DNA from: Deltaproteobacteria bacterium
GTDB taxonomy: Bacteria; Desulfobacterota; Binatia; Binatales; Binataceae
Length of the DNA: 40,941 nt
Assembly: GCA_003135855.1 (NCBI GenBank)
Contig: PNBD01000015.1
Span: 270,306-311,246, forward strand
Reading direction: 5' to 3'
In this document: piece after piece, positions 28,799 through 39,402 of the stretch
Layout of the letters: each line of letters starts with the position of its first letter
Position numbering within the stretch: the first letter of the stretch is position 1
Program-made: the position numbers and the translations under genes
The notes under the pieces: model-generated
What the model saw: the letters and a program-made list of their open reading frames with translations, nothing else
What the model was told of the DNA's origin: nothing
The model's database searches: none

Positions 28799-31700
28799 AT
28801 GATGTGGCTCGTACGGCTGGCACTTCGCCGCCCGATCTCAATCGCAGTGATGGCGCTGCTGATGCTGGTGCTCGGCACACTGTCCTTCTTCCTGATGAAC
28901 ATCGATATCTTTCCGGCGATCAACGTGCCGGTGGTGATGGTGGTCTGGAACTACCCCGGAATGTCGGCCCTGGACATGGAGCGTCGCACGGTCATCATCA
29001 GCGAGCGCGCCTATTCAACTACCGTCAACGGGATCGAGCACATCGAGTCCGAATCGATCCTTGGTGTGGGTCTGCTGAAGATCTATTTCCAGCCCGGCGC
29101 GGATATCGCGAGCGCAATCGCGCAGATCAACGCGGTCTCCGAGACGGTTCTTTCTAACATGGCGCGCGGCACCGAGCCGCCGCAGATCATCTCCTACAAC
29201 GCGGCCGACGTTCCGGTCGCGCAACTCAACGTCTCGATCGACACGAAGTCGGTGCAGCAATTATTCGACTACGCTTTCAACTTTCTGCGCCTCCAGCTCT
29301 TCACGATCCCCGGCTTCTCGTCACCCGCTCCGCTAGGCGGCGTTCAGCGCGCTGTCATGGTGAATATCGATCCGACCGAGTTGTACGCCAATAACGTTTC
29401 CGCGAACGACCTCGGCAATTCGCTCGCGACCTCGAACGTAATCATTCCGTCCGGCACCGCGCGCATGGGTCATTTTGAGTACCACGTCAATATCAATATG
29501 AGCCCGGCCAAGGTTGACGACTTCAATCGCCTGCCGGTCAAGATCGTGAACGGCGCGCCGGTCCTGCTGGGCGACGTTGCGACAGTCACTGATACCCATC
29601 AGCCGCAGACCAACGTGGTCAGAGTCGATGGAAAGCCTGCTACGTACCTGATGGTGATCAGGCACGCAGCCGCATCGACGTTGGCGGTCGTCGATGCGGT
29701 GAAAGCCAGGCTGCCGTTCATCCGGGCCACAGCGCCGAAGGGAATAAAGGTTGCGCTCACTTTCGATCAGTCAACGTTTGTTCGCGAAGCGCTGGTCGAA
29801 GTGGTGCGCGAGGCAATAATCGCAGCGATCCTGGTCGCCCTGATGGTGCTGCTGTTCGTCGGTTCGGCGCGCAGCATGCTGATCGTCATCACCTCCATCC
29901 CGCTGGCGATTCTGACCGCGATCGTTGGTCTCAAGCTCTCCGGTCAGACCATCAACACGATGACCCTGGGCGGGATCGCGCTCGCGATCGGAATGCTGGT
30001 CGATGACGCGACCGTCGAGGTCGAGAACATCCATCGCAACCACGTAATGAATAAGCCGCTGCTGGTGGCAATTCTCGACGGCGCGCACCAAATCGCCACG
30101 CCCACTCTGGTTGGCACGCTGTCGATATGCATCGTCTTCTTTCCGGTCGTGCTGCTCTCCGGCGTGGCGCGCTTTCTGTTCACGCCGCTCGCTTTGTCGG
30201 TCGTGTACGCGATGCTGACGTCTTATCTGCTCTCGCGGACGCTGGTGCCGACGATGGCTTCCCACCTGCTTCCCGAACAGCACCAGGAGCCTGACCCCAA
30301 CACCTTCATGGGCCGTCTTCTGCGCGGATTCGAGGCGCGGTTCGAGCGCCTGCGCGAAGCCTACGCATCCGGTCTCGCAGTCTTCGTGACACATCGCACC
30401 ATTGGCCTGCTGGCAGTCGGCCTGGTGATCGTCGGTACGCTTCCGCTTATGTCAATCGTCGGCGAAGATTTCTTCCCGAGGGTCGATGCGGGCATGATGC
30501 GCCTGCACGTGCGCGCGCCGAGCGGCACTCGAATCGAGCGCACCGAACAAATCGTCGAGGCCGTCGAACAGTCTATCCGCAAGATAATCCCGCCCGACGA
30601 ACTCGAAAGCATCAGCGACAACATCGGCATCCCGCTTTCCTTCGACCTTGCGTACTACCAGACCGATAGCGTTGCGGCGCAGGACGCGGATGTATTGATC
30701 CAGCTCAAGCCGAAGCATCGCCCGACCGCGATGTACGAGAATCAGATTCGGCAGATGCTCCCGGTCAATTTTCCGCAGGTGGTAGGCTACTTTCAGGCTG
30801 CCGATATCGTCAGCCAGGTGCTGAATTTTGGCCTGTCGGCGATGATCGATGTGCAGATCTCCGGTTCCAATCTGAACTCCGACTATGCGCTCGCCGCGAA
30901 GCTCAAGAACAAGCTCAGCCGTATTCCAGGCCTGGTCGATCTCAGAATCGCCGAGCCGCTCGACTATCCGGCGTTCAAGGTTGACGTCGATCGCACCAAG
31001 GCGCTCGAGGTTGGCGTAACCGAACAGCAGGTCGCGTCGAGTCTGCTCGCCGAGCTTTATGGGGCCACTCTGGTTCAGCCAAATTTCTGGCTCGATCCGA
31101 AAAATGGCGTCAACTACAACGTCATCGTCCAGGCGCCGTATCACTTGATGCATTCGGTCGATGCGATCAGTAACACCCCGCTTACTCCAGGAGCAATAAA
31201 CAATACGATCGGGTCCGCGCAGTTACTCTCCAACGTCGCATCGATCAAACACGCCGTCGATCCGGCGGTGGTCGATCACTACTCCGTGCAACGCGTGATC
31301 GATCTCGATTGCGCAACGTCGGGACGCGATCTCGGTAGCGCGACCAATGCGGTGCAGCAGGCGATCGCTTCGCTTGGACAGTTACCGGCCGGCACCCTTA
31401 TCAACATCCGCGGCCAGAGCCAGGCGATGCGCAGCTCATTCGTAACGCTCGGCGGCGGCATTGTCCTCGCGATAGTCCTCGTCTATCTGCTAATGGCTGC
31501 GAATTTTCAGTCATGGCTCGAACCTTTCATTATCACGATGGCAGTTCCGGGCGCGCTCGCCGGAGTGCTTTGGATGTTGGTGCTGACCGGCACGACGATC
31601 AACGTCGAGTCTCTGATAGATGGGCACGATCATGGCGGTGGGCGTCGGGGTTGCCAACGGAAATCTGCTCGTCACTTTCGCCAACGAGATGCGCGAAGAG

Positions 31701-31988
31701 GGGCATGATGCGGTCGCAAGCGCGATCGAAGCGGGCCGAATCCGTTTTCGACCGATCATGATGACGGCCTTAGCGATGGTACTCGGCATGCTGCCGATGG
31801 CCCTGGGATTGGGCGCTGGGTCCTCGCAGAACTCACCGCTCGGCCGCGCCGTAATCGGCGGCCTGCTGGCTGCGACTCTGATGACGCTGTTCGTCGTGCC
31901 GGCAGTTTATTCGATCTTCGGCCGCACACTCATCACCAAGGCGGAGCGCGACGCCAGGATCAACGCAATCACGCAACCCGGCGCGTAA
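28799..31988 (+). pseudogene. RND efflux transporter permease (AcrB-like), interrupted by a frameshift near 31616
   Basis: ORF 28799..31708 carries the RND N-terminal and central regions (FPAINVPVVMVVWNYPGMSALDMER; IALAIGMLVDDATVEVENIHRN). The missing C-terminus continues in another frame at 31620..31988 (MGTIMAVGVGVANGNLLVTFANE...RPIMMTALAMVLGMLPMALGLG...). Confidence 0.8.
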
Positions 31989-32002
31989 GCGAGGACAATC
32001 TA

Positions 32003-33184
32003 ATGAAACCAGAAAGTACCAAGACACCGAACGAACAAAGAAAAAGCCGCCGGCGTTTCATAGTCGCAAGCGCGATTGCGGTGGTTCTCGTCACCGCGAC
32101 CTCGGCCGGAATAGTGCTCGCATATCAAATGCGGCTGCAGAGACAGGCCGGCCAAATCGGCGCGGAGATCGACCGCGGACCACGCGTGCTTGTGCAACCG
32201 ATTCACGCGAGTGAGAGCGCGAGAAATTACGAAATCCCGATCACGATGCGCGGCTACGTCGAGACACCCGTTTACGCGAAGATACCCGGCTACTTGAAGA
32301 CTATCTACGTCGACAAAGGCGATCGGGTGAAGAAGGGCCAGGTCCTCGCGATTCTCGAATCACCCGAAACCGACAAACAGGTCGCCGACTCGCTTGCGAA
32401 CTACAAACTGCAAGCGATCACCTATAAGCGCTATCAGTACCTGCTTGAGAAGCAGGTCGTACCTCAGCAAACGGCTGACAACTGGCACGCATCGATGCTG
32501 CAGGCGCAGGCATTCTACCAGCAGAATCTCGCGATGCAGGCCTACGAGGTGGTGCGAGCGCCCGTCGAAGGAATCATTACCGCCCGCTACTACGACCAGG
32601 GCGCGATGATCCCGGCAGCTACTGCACCCATCTCTGCCACGCCGAACCCTACTTACCCGACCAACAACACGTCGTCGCCGATCGTCACGATGGCGACACT
32701 GCAGCCACTACGAATCTATGCCTATGCTCCACAGGCGCTCACCCCTCTTATTCACGATGGCGACCACGCATCGGTGACTGTCGATGAATATCCCGGCCAG
32801 AAATTCGATGGCACGGTGACCCGTCATCCCCAGGCGCTCAGCGAAGCATCGCGCACGATGCTGGTTGAGATCGATCTACCAAATACCGATCTCAAGCTGA
32901 TGCCAGGGATGTACGGCAAGGTGCGCCTGACGACAACGCCTACTGCGGGCGGTCTCGTCGCACCGGATGACTCGCTCGTGTTTCGCGACGATAAGGTTTA
33001 TCTGCCGCTCGTCCGCGAAAATCGACTCCATCTGGCAGAGGTTCATCTAGGTCACGACAACGGCATCGACGTCGTGGTGTCCGGTGATGTCCACGACGGC
33101 GATCTGGTTGCGATGAGCGTCGGCCAGGCCGTGAGCGACGGTGAGCCGGTTCAGCCCGTCAAGTCGAACCCGGGCAATACGTAA
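32003..33184 (+). CDS. RND efflux periplasmic adaptor (HlyD/MFP family)
   Basis: N-terminal TM anchor; VYAKIPGYLKTIYVDKGDRVKKGQVLAILESPE lipoyl-like motif; VRAPVEGIITARYYDQGAMI; LMPGMYGKVRL. Confidence 0.9.
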   Translation: MKPESTKTPNEQRKSRRRFIVASAIAVVLVTATSAGIVLAYQMRLQRQAGQIGAEIDRGPRVLVQPIHASESARNYEIPITMRGYVETPVYAKIPGYLKTIYVDKGDRVKKGQVLAILESPETDKQVADSLANYKLQAITYKRYQYLLEKQVVPQQTADNWHASMLQAQAFYQQNLAMQAYEVVRAPVEGIITARYYDQGAMIPAATAPISATPNPTYPTNNTSSPIVTMATLQPLRIYAYAPQALTPLIHDGDHASVTVDEYPGQKFDGTVTRHPQALSEASRTMLVEIDLPNTDLKLMPGMYGKVRLTTTPTAGGLVAPDDSLVFRDDKVYLPLVRENRLHLAEVHLGHDNGIDVVVSGDVHDGDLVAMSVGQAVSDGEPVQPVKSNPGNT

Positions 33185-33233
33185 CGTTGCGACAGTGCTT
33201 ACAAGACGAAACATCGGATCAAAAGGAGAAAAT

Positions 33234-34277
33234 ATGGAAACCGCGAAAATCCCCGGCGCGAATCTTCACTTTTCGCGCATCGGTCTGGGCACCTGGGCGA
33301 TGGGTGGATGGATGTGGGGCGGCACCGATGAACAGGAATCGATCCGCACGATCCATTCCGCGATCGATCGCGGAATCACTTTGATCGACACCGCGCCCGT
33401 TTATGGCTTCGGCAAGTCGGAAGAGATTGTCGGAAAAGCGCTCGCATCAGGCGGTCTCAGACAGCGAGTGTCGATCGCCACCAAGGTCGGGCTGGACTGG
33501 ACTAACGGCGAGCCGTTTCGCAACGCGACTCGGAAACGAATCTTCGCCGAGATCGATACGTCGCTGAAAAGGCTAAGAACCGACGTCATCGATATCTACC
33601 ATGTGCACTGGCCGGATCCGATGGCGCCCATTGACGAGACCGCCGGCGCGATGGCCGCGCTGTTCAAGCAAGGCAAGATTCGCGCGATCGGAGTGAGTAA
33701 CTTTTCACCAGACCAGATGAATGAATTCGGCTTGGTCGCTCCGATACATTCCGCGCAACCTCCTTACAATCTTTTCGAGCGCGAAATCGAGAAGAGTGTC
33801 CTGCCGTACTGCGAACGGGACGGCATCGCAGTCCTTGCATACGGCGCGATCTGCCGTGGATTGCTCAGCGGGCGAATGAATTCCGACACGAAATTTGACG
33901 GCGACGATCTGCGCAGAACTGATCCCAAGTTCTTACAACCGCGATTCGGACAATATCTGGAGGCCGTTCGGCTACTCGATCGATTCGCCCAGGAAAATTA
34001 CGGAAAACGAGTAATACATCTCGCACTCAGATGGGTGCTCGATCAGCCGGGCGTCACCAGCGCGCTATGGGGCGCACGACATCCGGGACAGCTCGATCCG
34101 GTTGGCGACGTGATGGGATGGACGCTGGACAGTGACGCGCTTGGTGAGATCGATCGGATCATCCGCGACACGGTCAAGGATCCGGTGGGTCCCGAATTCA
34201 TGGCGCCGCCTGCCCGCACCCGAACGAGCGCTCAAGGCAAGATGAAACCGGAGCAATCTCCTGGAGCCATGCACTAA
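33234..34277 (+). CDS. Aldo/keto reductase
   Basis: Internal ATG at 33234 preceded by AAAGGAGAAAAT. LHFSRIGLGTWAMGGWMWGG; LIDTAPVYGFGKSEEIVGKAL; IDIYHVHWPDP; IRAIGVSNFSPDQM. Confidence 0.92.
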   Translation: METAKIPGANLHFSRIGLGTWAMGGWMWGGTDEQESIRTIHSAIDRGITLIDTAPVYGFGKSEEIVGKALASGGLRQRVSIATKVGLDWTNGEPFRNATRKRIFAEIDTSLKRLRTDVIDIYHVHWPDPMAPIDETAGAMAALFKQGKIRAIGVSNFSPDQMNEFGLVAPIHSAQPPYNLFEREIEKSVLPYCERDGIAVLAYGAICRGLLSGRMNSDTKFDGDDLRRTDPKFLQPRFGQYLEAVRLLDRFAQENYGKRVIHLALRWVLDQPGVTSALWGARHPGQLDPVGDVMGWTLDSDALGEIDRIIRDTVKDPVGPEFMAPPARTRTSAQGKMKPEQSPGAMH

Positions 34278-34297
34278 GTAGGTTCCGGATTGCTCTG

Positions 34298-37200
34298 CTA
34301 TCTGCCAACGCTCTCGACGAGGACCTGGGTCATCTCGATATGACGGGGCATCCCGATCTGCGCGTAAGTCTCCCGCGCCTCACTGAGTAACCTGCGCGCT
34401 TTTTCGCGATCACCTGGGGCGGCGCGATCCATGAGCATCATTGCGTGGAAGCGTCGTATCTCCGCCTGTTCGAGACGTTGGGGAAAGGACTCAGCCTGCT
34501 GCATCGCGATTTGAAAATGGTCTTCGGCGGCTTCCCACTCATGAGCGGCCGCCGCGGCGACCCCCGCGATCGTTTGCGTAAAGCGTGATATCGGAAAAAG
34601 CGTCACAGCTCCAGTGTCGATCAACTCGCGAACAAGCGGGTAAAGCGTTCCAGCCTGCGATTGCTCGCCGAGCATCGCGAGGCCCTCAACCACAAGTGCG
34701 AGCATCAACCACGAACCTCTGAAGTTCTGTTGGCCGATAGTAGGCAGCCACGTGCGCTTTTCACGAAGGATTGCCGATGCTTGGGCACGATCGCCCGCGT
34801 AAGCCAGCTGTCGAAAGAGCGTTCCCTGGCCGAATCCATGGATTGAACTCGTCGCTGGGTCGGGGCGGCAGGAGGCTTGAGCATGCACTAGAGCACCTTG
34901 CCAGTCTCCGCGAATGTAATCTACCAGACTTAGTTGTACCTCGGAGAGAACTTCCCAGAAGGCAAACCGCACCTTTTGGTCAGATTTCGACACTTGCTGG
35001 AAGCCGGCTTCGAGTTTTGCGAGGTCAGGCACTTTGCCAAATTCGGCCCAGGTTCGGGTGCTGAGGCAGAGTGCCATCGAGTAAGCTTGTCCGAGCTTTC
35101 TCGCCAAAGGTTCAAGTACGTCGGCTATTCTGACCGCCTCTTCCAAGCGTCCAAGATAGAGTAATGTTTGATGCAGAACTCGCAGCTGTAGGGCGCGCTG
35201 CCAGGGGGCCGATTCCGATCCACCCAGTTGTTCGCTAAGAAGGCCATCTGCGGCAGCTTCTCTCAATCGAAAGAAATGCATATTTACTATCGACCGAGCG
35301 CCAAGCACCCTGGCCTCGAGCTTTGGATCGGAGAGCTGGGATGCAATGTTCAACGCTTCCTGCAGCGCCTCATTGGCCGGCTCATAGCCTCCGACGGCCC
35401 CTAGGGCCTGGCCCAGGGCAGAGAGCAGACGCCCCCGATTATCGCTAACATCTACCCGAAGGTAGGCGAGCCCGCGACGAGCTGTTTCGGCTGCTTCCCC
35501 GAAGCGACCAACCCAGATGAGGCTATCGGTCAACTCGGCAAAGCTCTTCCCGATCATCTAGCGATCATCGAGATTAGTGTAGATTTCGAGCACTTCGCGG
35601 AGATTGGCGAGTGCTGAGTCCCATTGTTCAAGACTTAGCTCGGCCATCGCGAGGCTCGCCAACAATTCAGCCTTTTCTCTTCCGCCAAGAGCGTTTGTAT
35701 GCGACAGGGCGGACCGAAAGCTGCGTCGCGCTTCTTCAAATGCCGCCGATTCAAGCGCGCTCTTGCCTGCAAGAGTCAGATAACGCACCAGTCTGCGGTC
35801 ATCCGCGAACGATCCGGCCTTTAGCAGATGGTCAGTGATCTCCACGGTGCGTTCGTTGACCGCACCGGGATAGACCAGCTCGATCGCATCGGCGACTCCG
35901 GCGTGCAGTTGCTGTGCGCGCGGCGCCGAGATGCCAGCAAGCAGTGTCTGGCGCACAAGTTCATGGGCGAAGGTAAACGGCTTCTCGGGTCCATCGGAGC
36001 TGGGGACGATTATCCCCATCTGCTGCGCCTTCTCGATGACGGTGAAGAGTTCGTCAACGTCGACCTGGCTTACCGCAGTCAGAAGTTGAAAGCTGAAACT
36101 GCGCCCGATCACGGCGGCGGCCGCCAACATACGCCTTTCATTCTCGTCGAACCGCTCGAGACGGCGCCCGATGATCAAGCGCACGTTCTCGGGAACGTCG
36201 ATCTCGCTGATCTTGATGTCAGTGTGGAACTGCCCGGCCTCATCGAAGACTTTTCCCTCTTCGACCAGATGCCGGTACACCTCCTCGACGAAGAATGGAT
36301 ACCCCTGGCTTTCCTCAAAGATGAGGCTCACCAGATTTTCAGAAGGCTCGCGCTCGCTTAGTCCATGCAGCATTTGCGCGATCGCGTCCTTGGTCAGGCC
36401 TCCCAACTTAAGCGGCCGGATACCCATCCGAATCAACTCTTCGAGGGTTCTGACGAAGGCCGGATTGTTCTCCGCGAATCCGTCGCGATAGGTCCCAACG
36501 ATCACGATTGGAAGCTGGCCGATGCGATTTGCCAGATGAACCAGAAGGCCCAGGGTGGATTCGTCGGCCCAGTGAAGATCCTCAAGGATCTGCAACTGCG
36601 AGCGTGTTTGAGCCCTGCGCCTGAGCGCCTCAGAAAGGCTCTGGAAAAGATAGCGGCGCCTCTGCGAGGGCGGCAGTTCCAGCGGTTGCGGAATATCTGG
36701 AAAAGCGCGCCGAAGGCTGGGCGCGATTTGGGCCAGTTCGGCAGCATATTCTCCCATCCGCCCGCGGAAATCATCCAGGCTTGGGGCTTGCGCCAGAGCG
36801 CTTTCAATAATCTCGACGAAGGGGAGAAAGGGGAAGGGTTCGTCTCTTTCGTAACAGTGTCCGACCAGACATCTAAAGCCAACGCGCGACGCGTACTCCG
36901 CCATCTCCATCGCGAGACGGGACTTCCCCACGCCGGGTCCGCCCCCGAGCATCACCAGCGAGCCTTGGCCGCCGAGCGCGCGATCGATGATTGTGCGAAT
37001 CATGCCGCGCTCGGTTTCACGCCCCACAAAGGCGGTCCGTTGCGCGACCGGGAAGGGAGAAACTTCCAGAACCGCCGCGGATGCCGGCGCATGATCGGCG
37101 CGCGGTGGAACGGGCTCGACGCTTGGGACAGGTTGCTCCGCCGTCGCTCCGAATTCCCACGCAATCGGAAAATCGGGGCCAGGCTGGTACGAACAAAAGG

Positions 37201-37846
37201 TGCCCGTCTTGATGCATCGCGACAGGATCTCTCCAAGCCCGGCATCGCTCTGCGCGATCCTCTCCAGTACCGCCTTGATCGTCTTGGTGATGCTCTGCCG
37301 GGCGCGCTCCGAAGCTGACGCCGCCTTGCGATTACGTCCGCCGAGACCCACCGCGCGGGAGAGTTCTCGCGTCAGTGCATCGATCTCCTGTTCCGCTTGC
37401 TCGGCGCGCTCGACGTTTCCCAGTCCCTTGGCTTCTTCCAAATCTTCATGCAACTCGGAAAGCCGGAGCCGATAAGCCGACTTGGCTTGCTCGTCGAGCA
37501 TCGCGCCTGCGTCACCTAGACCGCCGACATGGATCCCCGCCTTTTCGAGGTCTTCGTCGCCGCGCGGCAAGCCGTGCGCCGAGTGCCCGGTTTCGTCCTC
37601 CTCGCGCTGGCCCGCGATTCCTCCGACCAGATCGAGCACGTGGAATTCGATCGTCGGGTGACGGACCAGATGGGCAAGGTAGCCGAGTCCCTTCGTATCC
37701 TTCAGGCGAAAAGATTTCCCGCCGTAGCCTAGGGTCCAATACTCGCCCTCTTTGCGGAAGACCCCCGGTTGCACAGCACGGACGCTCGGCCCGGAATCGC
37801 CGGTACCAGCCGAGCCAGATCGAGCGCTCTGCGTCTCACGCGCCAT
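34298..37846 (-). pseudogene. AAA/STAND-type ATPase with TPR-like C-terminal region, split by one in-frame TAG at 35558-35560
   Basis: 35558..37846 (762 aa): YWTLGYGGKSFRLKDTKGLGYLAHLVRHP N-terminus, Walker A GGGPGVGKSRLAMEMA. 34298..35557 (419 aa): TPR-like helices in the same frame, starting immediately after the TAG (...YTNLDDR*MIGKSFAELTDSLIWVGRF...). Confidence 0.7.
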
Positions 37847-37940
37847 TGGGAATTACTCCAGGCCGTTCGGATCCAATTTCTGGGGGAAAAGCTGTCGCTG
37901 CAAAATCGTACCACTGCGGCAGTCCCCTGCCCAATCCTGT

Positions 37941-37970
37941 TTGTGCGGTCATTTTTCACGCCTTTTGTAT
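37941..37970 (+). promoter_or_regulatory. Gapped motif TTGTGC-N6-TTTTCACGC, copy 3
   Basis: ttgtgcggtcatttttcacgccttttgtat; in the intergenic region between divergent genes starting at 37846(-) and 38043(+). Confidence 0.4.
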
Positions 37971-38042
37971 CGAACGGCCGGCAAGGTCGGGAAGAAAAAG
38001 CTCCCGGAACCGGTCGAGATAACAAACAGGAGGTTCGTTTTT

Positions 38043-38348
38043 ATGAAAAGGCTTTCAACCATTTTTGCCACCGGAATGCTGACGTTGACTTTGTCGGCGA
38101 GTGCTATGGCGGGCTCCGTCGGAGTTTCGCGTAGTGACGCCGTCACTCACCCCGACCCCGAGACGATTGCTGAACTACAGCGGGCCTCGCAAGCTGCGCA
38201 GCGCGAAGCCTACGAAGGAAACAAGGACAATCTCGCCTTTCGCCAGAAGAGCTACGAAATCGATCAACTCATTGCGCGCGTGAAGAGCGGGCAGCAGGTC
38301 GATCAGAACCAGGTTGACGAGGCACTGCAGCCGGTCTGGGTCTGGTAG
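38043..38348 (+). CDS. Small secreted hypothetical protein
   Basis: MKRLSTIFATGMLTLTLSASAMAGS signal peptide; AGGAGG-type RBS upstream (acaggaggttcg); 101 aa. Confidence 0.6.
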   Translation: MKRLSTIFATGMLTLTLSASAMAGSVGVSRSDAVTHPDPETIAELQRASQAAQREAYEGNKDNLAFRQKSYEIDQLIARVKSGQQVDQNQVDEALQPVWVW

Positions 38349-38371
38349 CGCGGCGACACAGAGAGGCGGCG

Positions 38372-38677
38372 GAGATCGGCCAAGGCTCGAATTGCCGCCG
38401 CTTCCATCATCGCGATGACAATGACTTCGTTCAGGCGGGCAATCTCTACCGGCTGATGAGCGAACCCGAGAAGGTGAGACTCGTGAACAACATTGCGGCG
38501 AATCTTTCCAAGGTTAGCCGCGAAGACATCATCGAACGTTCAGTGGCAAACTTTGGCAACGCCGATCTGGAGTTTGGCGATCGAGTTGCAGGGGCAGTGA
38601 CAAAACGCCGGTCGCCACGTCCAGCGGCTTTCGACGGAATCAAGCCAATAGCAACGGATAGCGAACGTGCTGATTAA
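38372..38677 (+). pseudogene. Catalase C-terminal fragment (relic)
   Basis: The frame reads ...RRFHHRDDNDFVQAGNLYRLMSEPEKVRLVNNIAANLSKVSREDIIERSVANFGNADLEFGDRVAGAV, matching the C-terminal end of clade-type small-subunit catalases. The remainder of the gene is absent upstream. Confidence 0.75.
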
Positions 38678-38718
38678 ATGTTTGGAGTTTTGAACTACTT
38701 AAAAGGAGAACCAGCGCC

Positions 38719-39231
38719 ATGAAAAACAGCTCTGCAACTAAAATGAAAAACTTTTCGGATACCGCAACCGATCTCAGCGGCGACGCGGTGGTCGAGATAT
38801 CGGGCAGTCTTCGTAAGTTGCTGGCCGACGTGTTCACGCTCTATGTGAAGACCAAGAACTTCCATTGGCACATGACCGGCCCGCATTTTCGCGATTATCA
38901 CCTGCTCCTCGATGAGCAAGCAACTCAGATCTTCGCCATGACGGACGATATCGCAGAGCGTGCACGCAAGATCGGCGGTAAGACACTTCGCTCGATCAGC
39001 GACATCTCACGGCATCAGCGCCTCAAAGACAACAATGACGAATTCGTCACACCCGAGGACATGCTGAGCGAGCTTCACGCTGACAGTCTAGAACTGACAC
39101 GCAATCTACGTGCGACGCATGAGCTATGCGATAAGCACAACGACGTCGCCACTGCCAGCCTGATCGAGAACTGGATCGACGAGACTGAACGCCGAACCTG
39201 GTTCCTGTTGGAGATAGTCGCCGAACGCTAG
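38719..39231 (+). CDS. dps: Dps-family ferritin-like DNA-protection protein
   Basis: LLADVFTLYVKTKNFHWHMTGPHFRDYHLLLDEQATQIFAMTDDIAERARKIGG: ferroxidase-type KNFHWHxxGxxFxxxHxxxDE motif. AAAAGGAGAA RBS. Confidence 0.92.
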   Translation: MKNSSATKMKNFSDTATDLSGDAVVEISGSLRKLLADVFTLYVKTKNFHWHMTGPHFRDYHLLLDEQATQIFAMTDDIAERARKIGGKTLRSISDISRHQRLKDNNDEFVTPEDMLSELHADSLELTRNLRATHELCDKHNDVATASLIENWIDETERRTWFLLEIVAER

Positions 39232-39402
39232 CCGTTACTCCGACTTGATGTCGATACGGGTTAGCAGACCGGCCTTCGGCATGGACCTTAATAGCCACCC
39301 AGGGATGACGAACATGCAGCAATCTTCAGAGCTGATCGAGCGCCTTAAATGCCTGGAGCGCAGACAGGCTGAACTGCAACGTACCAACCGAAGGCTGGGA
39401 TC

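Noticed and set aside
29771-31153. - strand ORFs 29771..30394 (207 aa) and 30452..31153 (233 aa)
   Set aside because: Antisense to the RND permease; low-complexity His/Asp/Arg/Gln-rich translations typical of shadow frames.
32186-32208. A fourth copy of TTGTGC...TTCACGC
   Set aside because: Spacing is 2 nt shorter and it lies within the adaptor coding sequence (LVQPIHASES), so it is treated as coincidence.
36365-37318. + strand ORF of 317 aa opposite the AAA ATPase
   Set aside because: Antisense to a protein with a clear Walker A motif; no domain features in the + strand translation.
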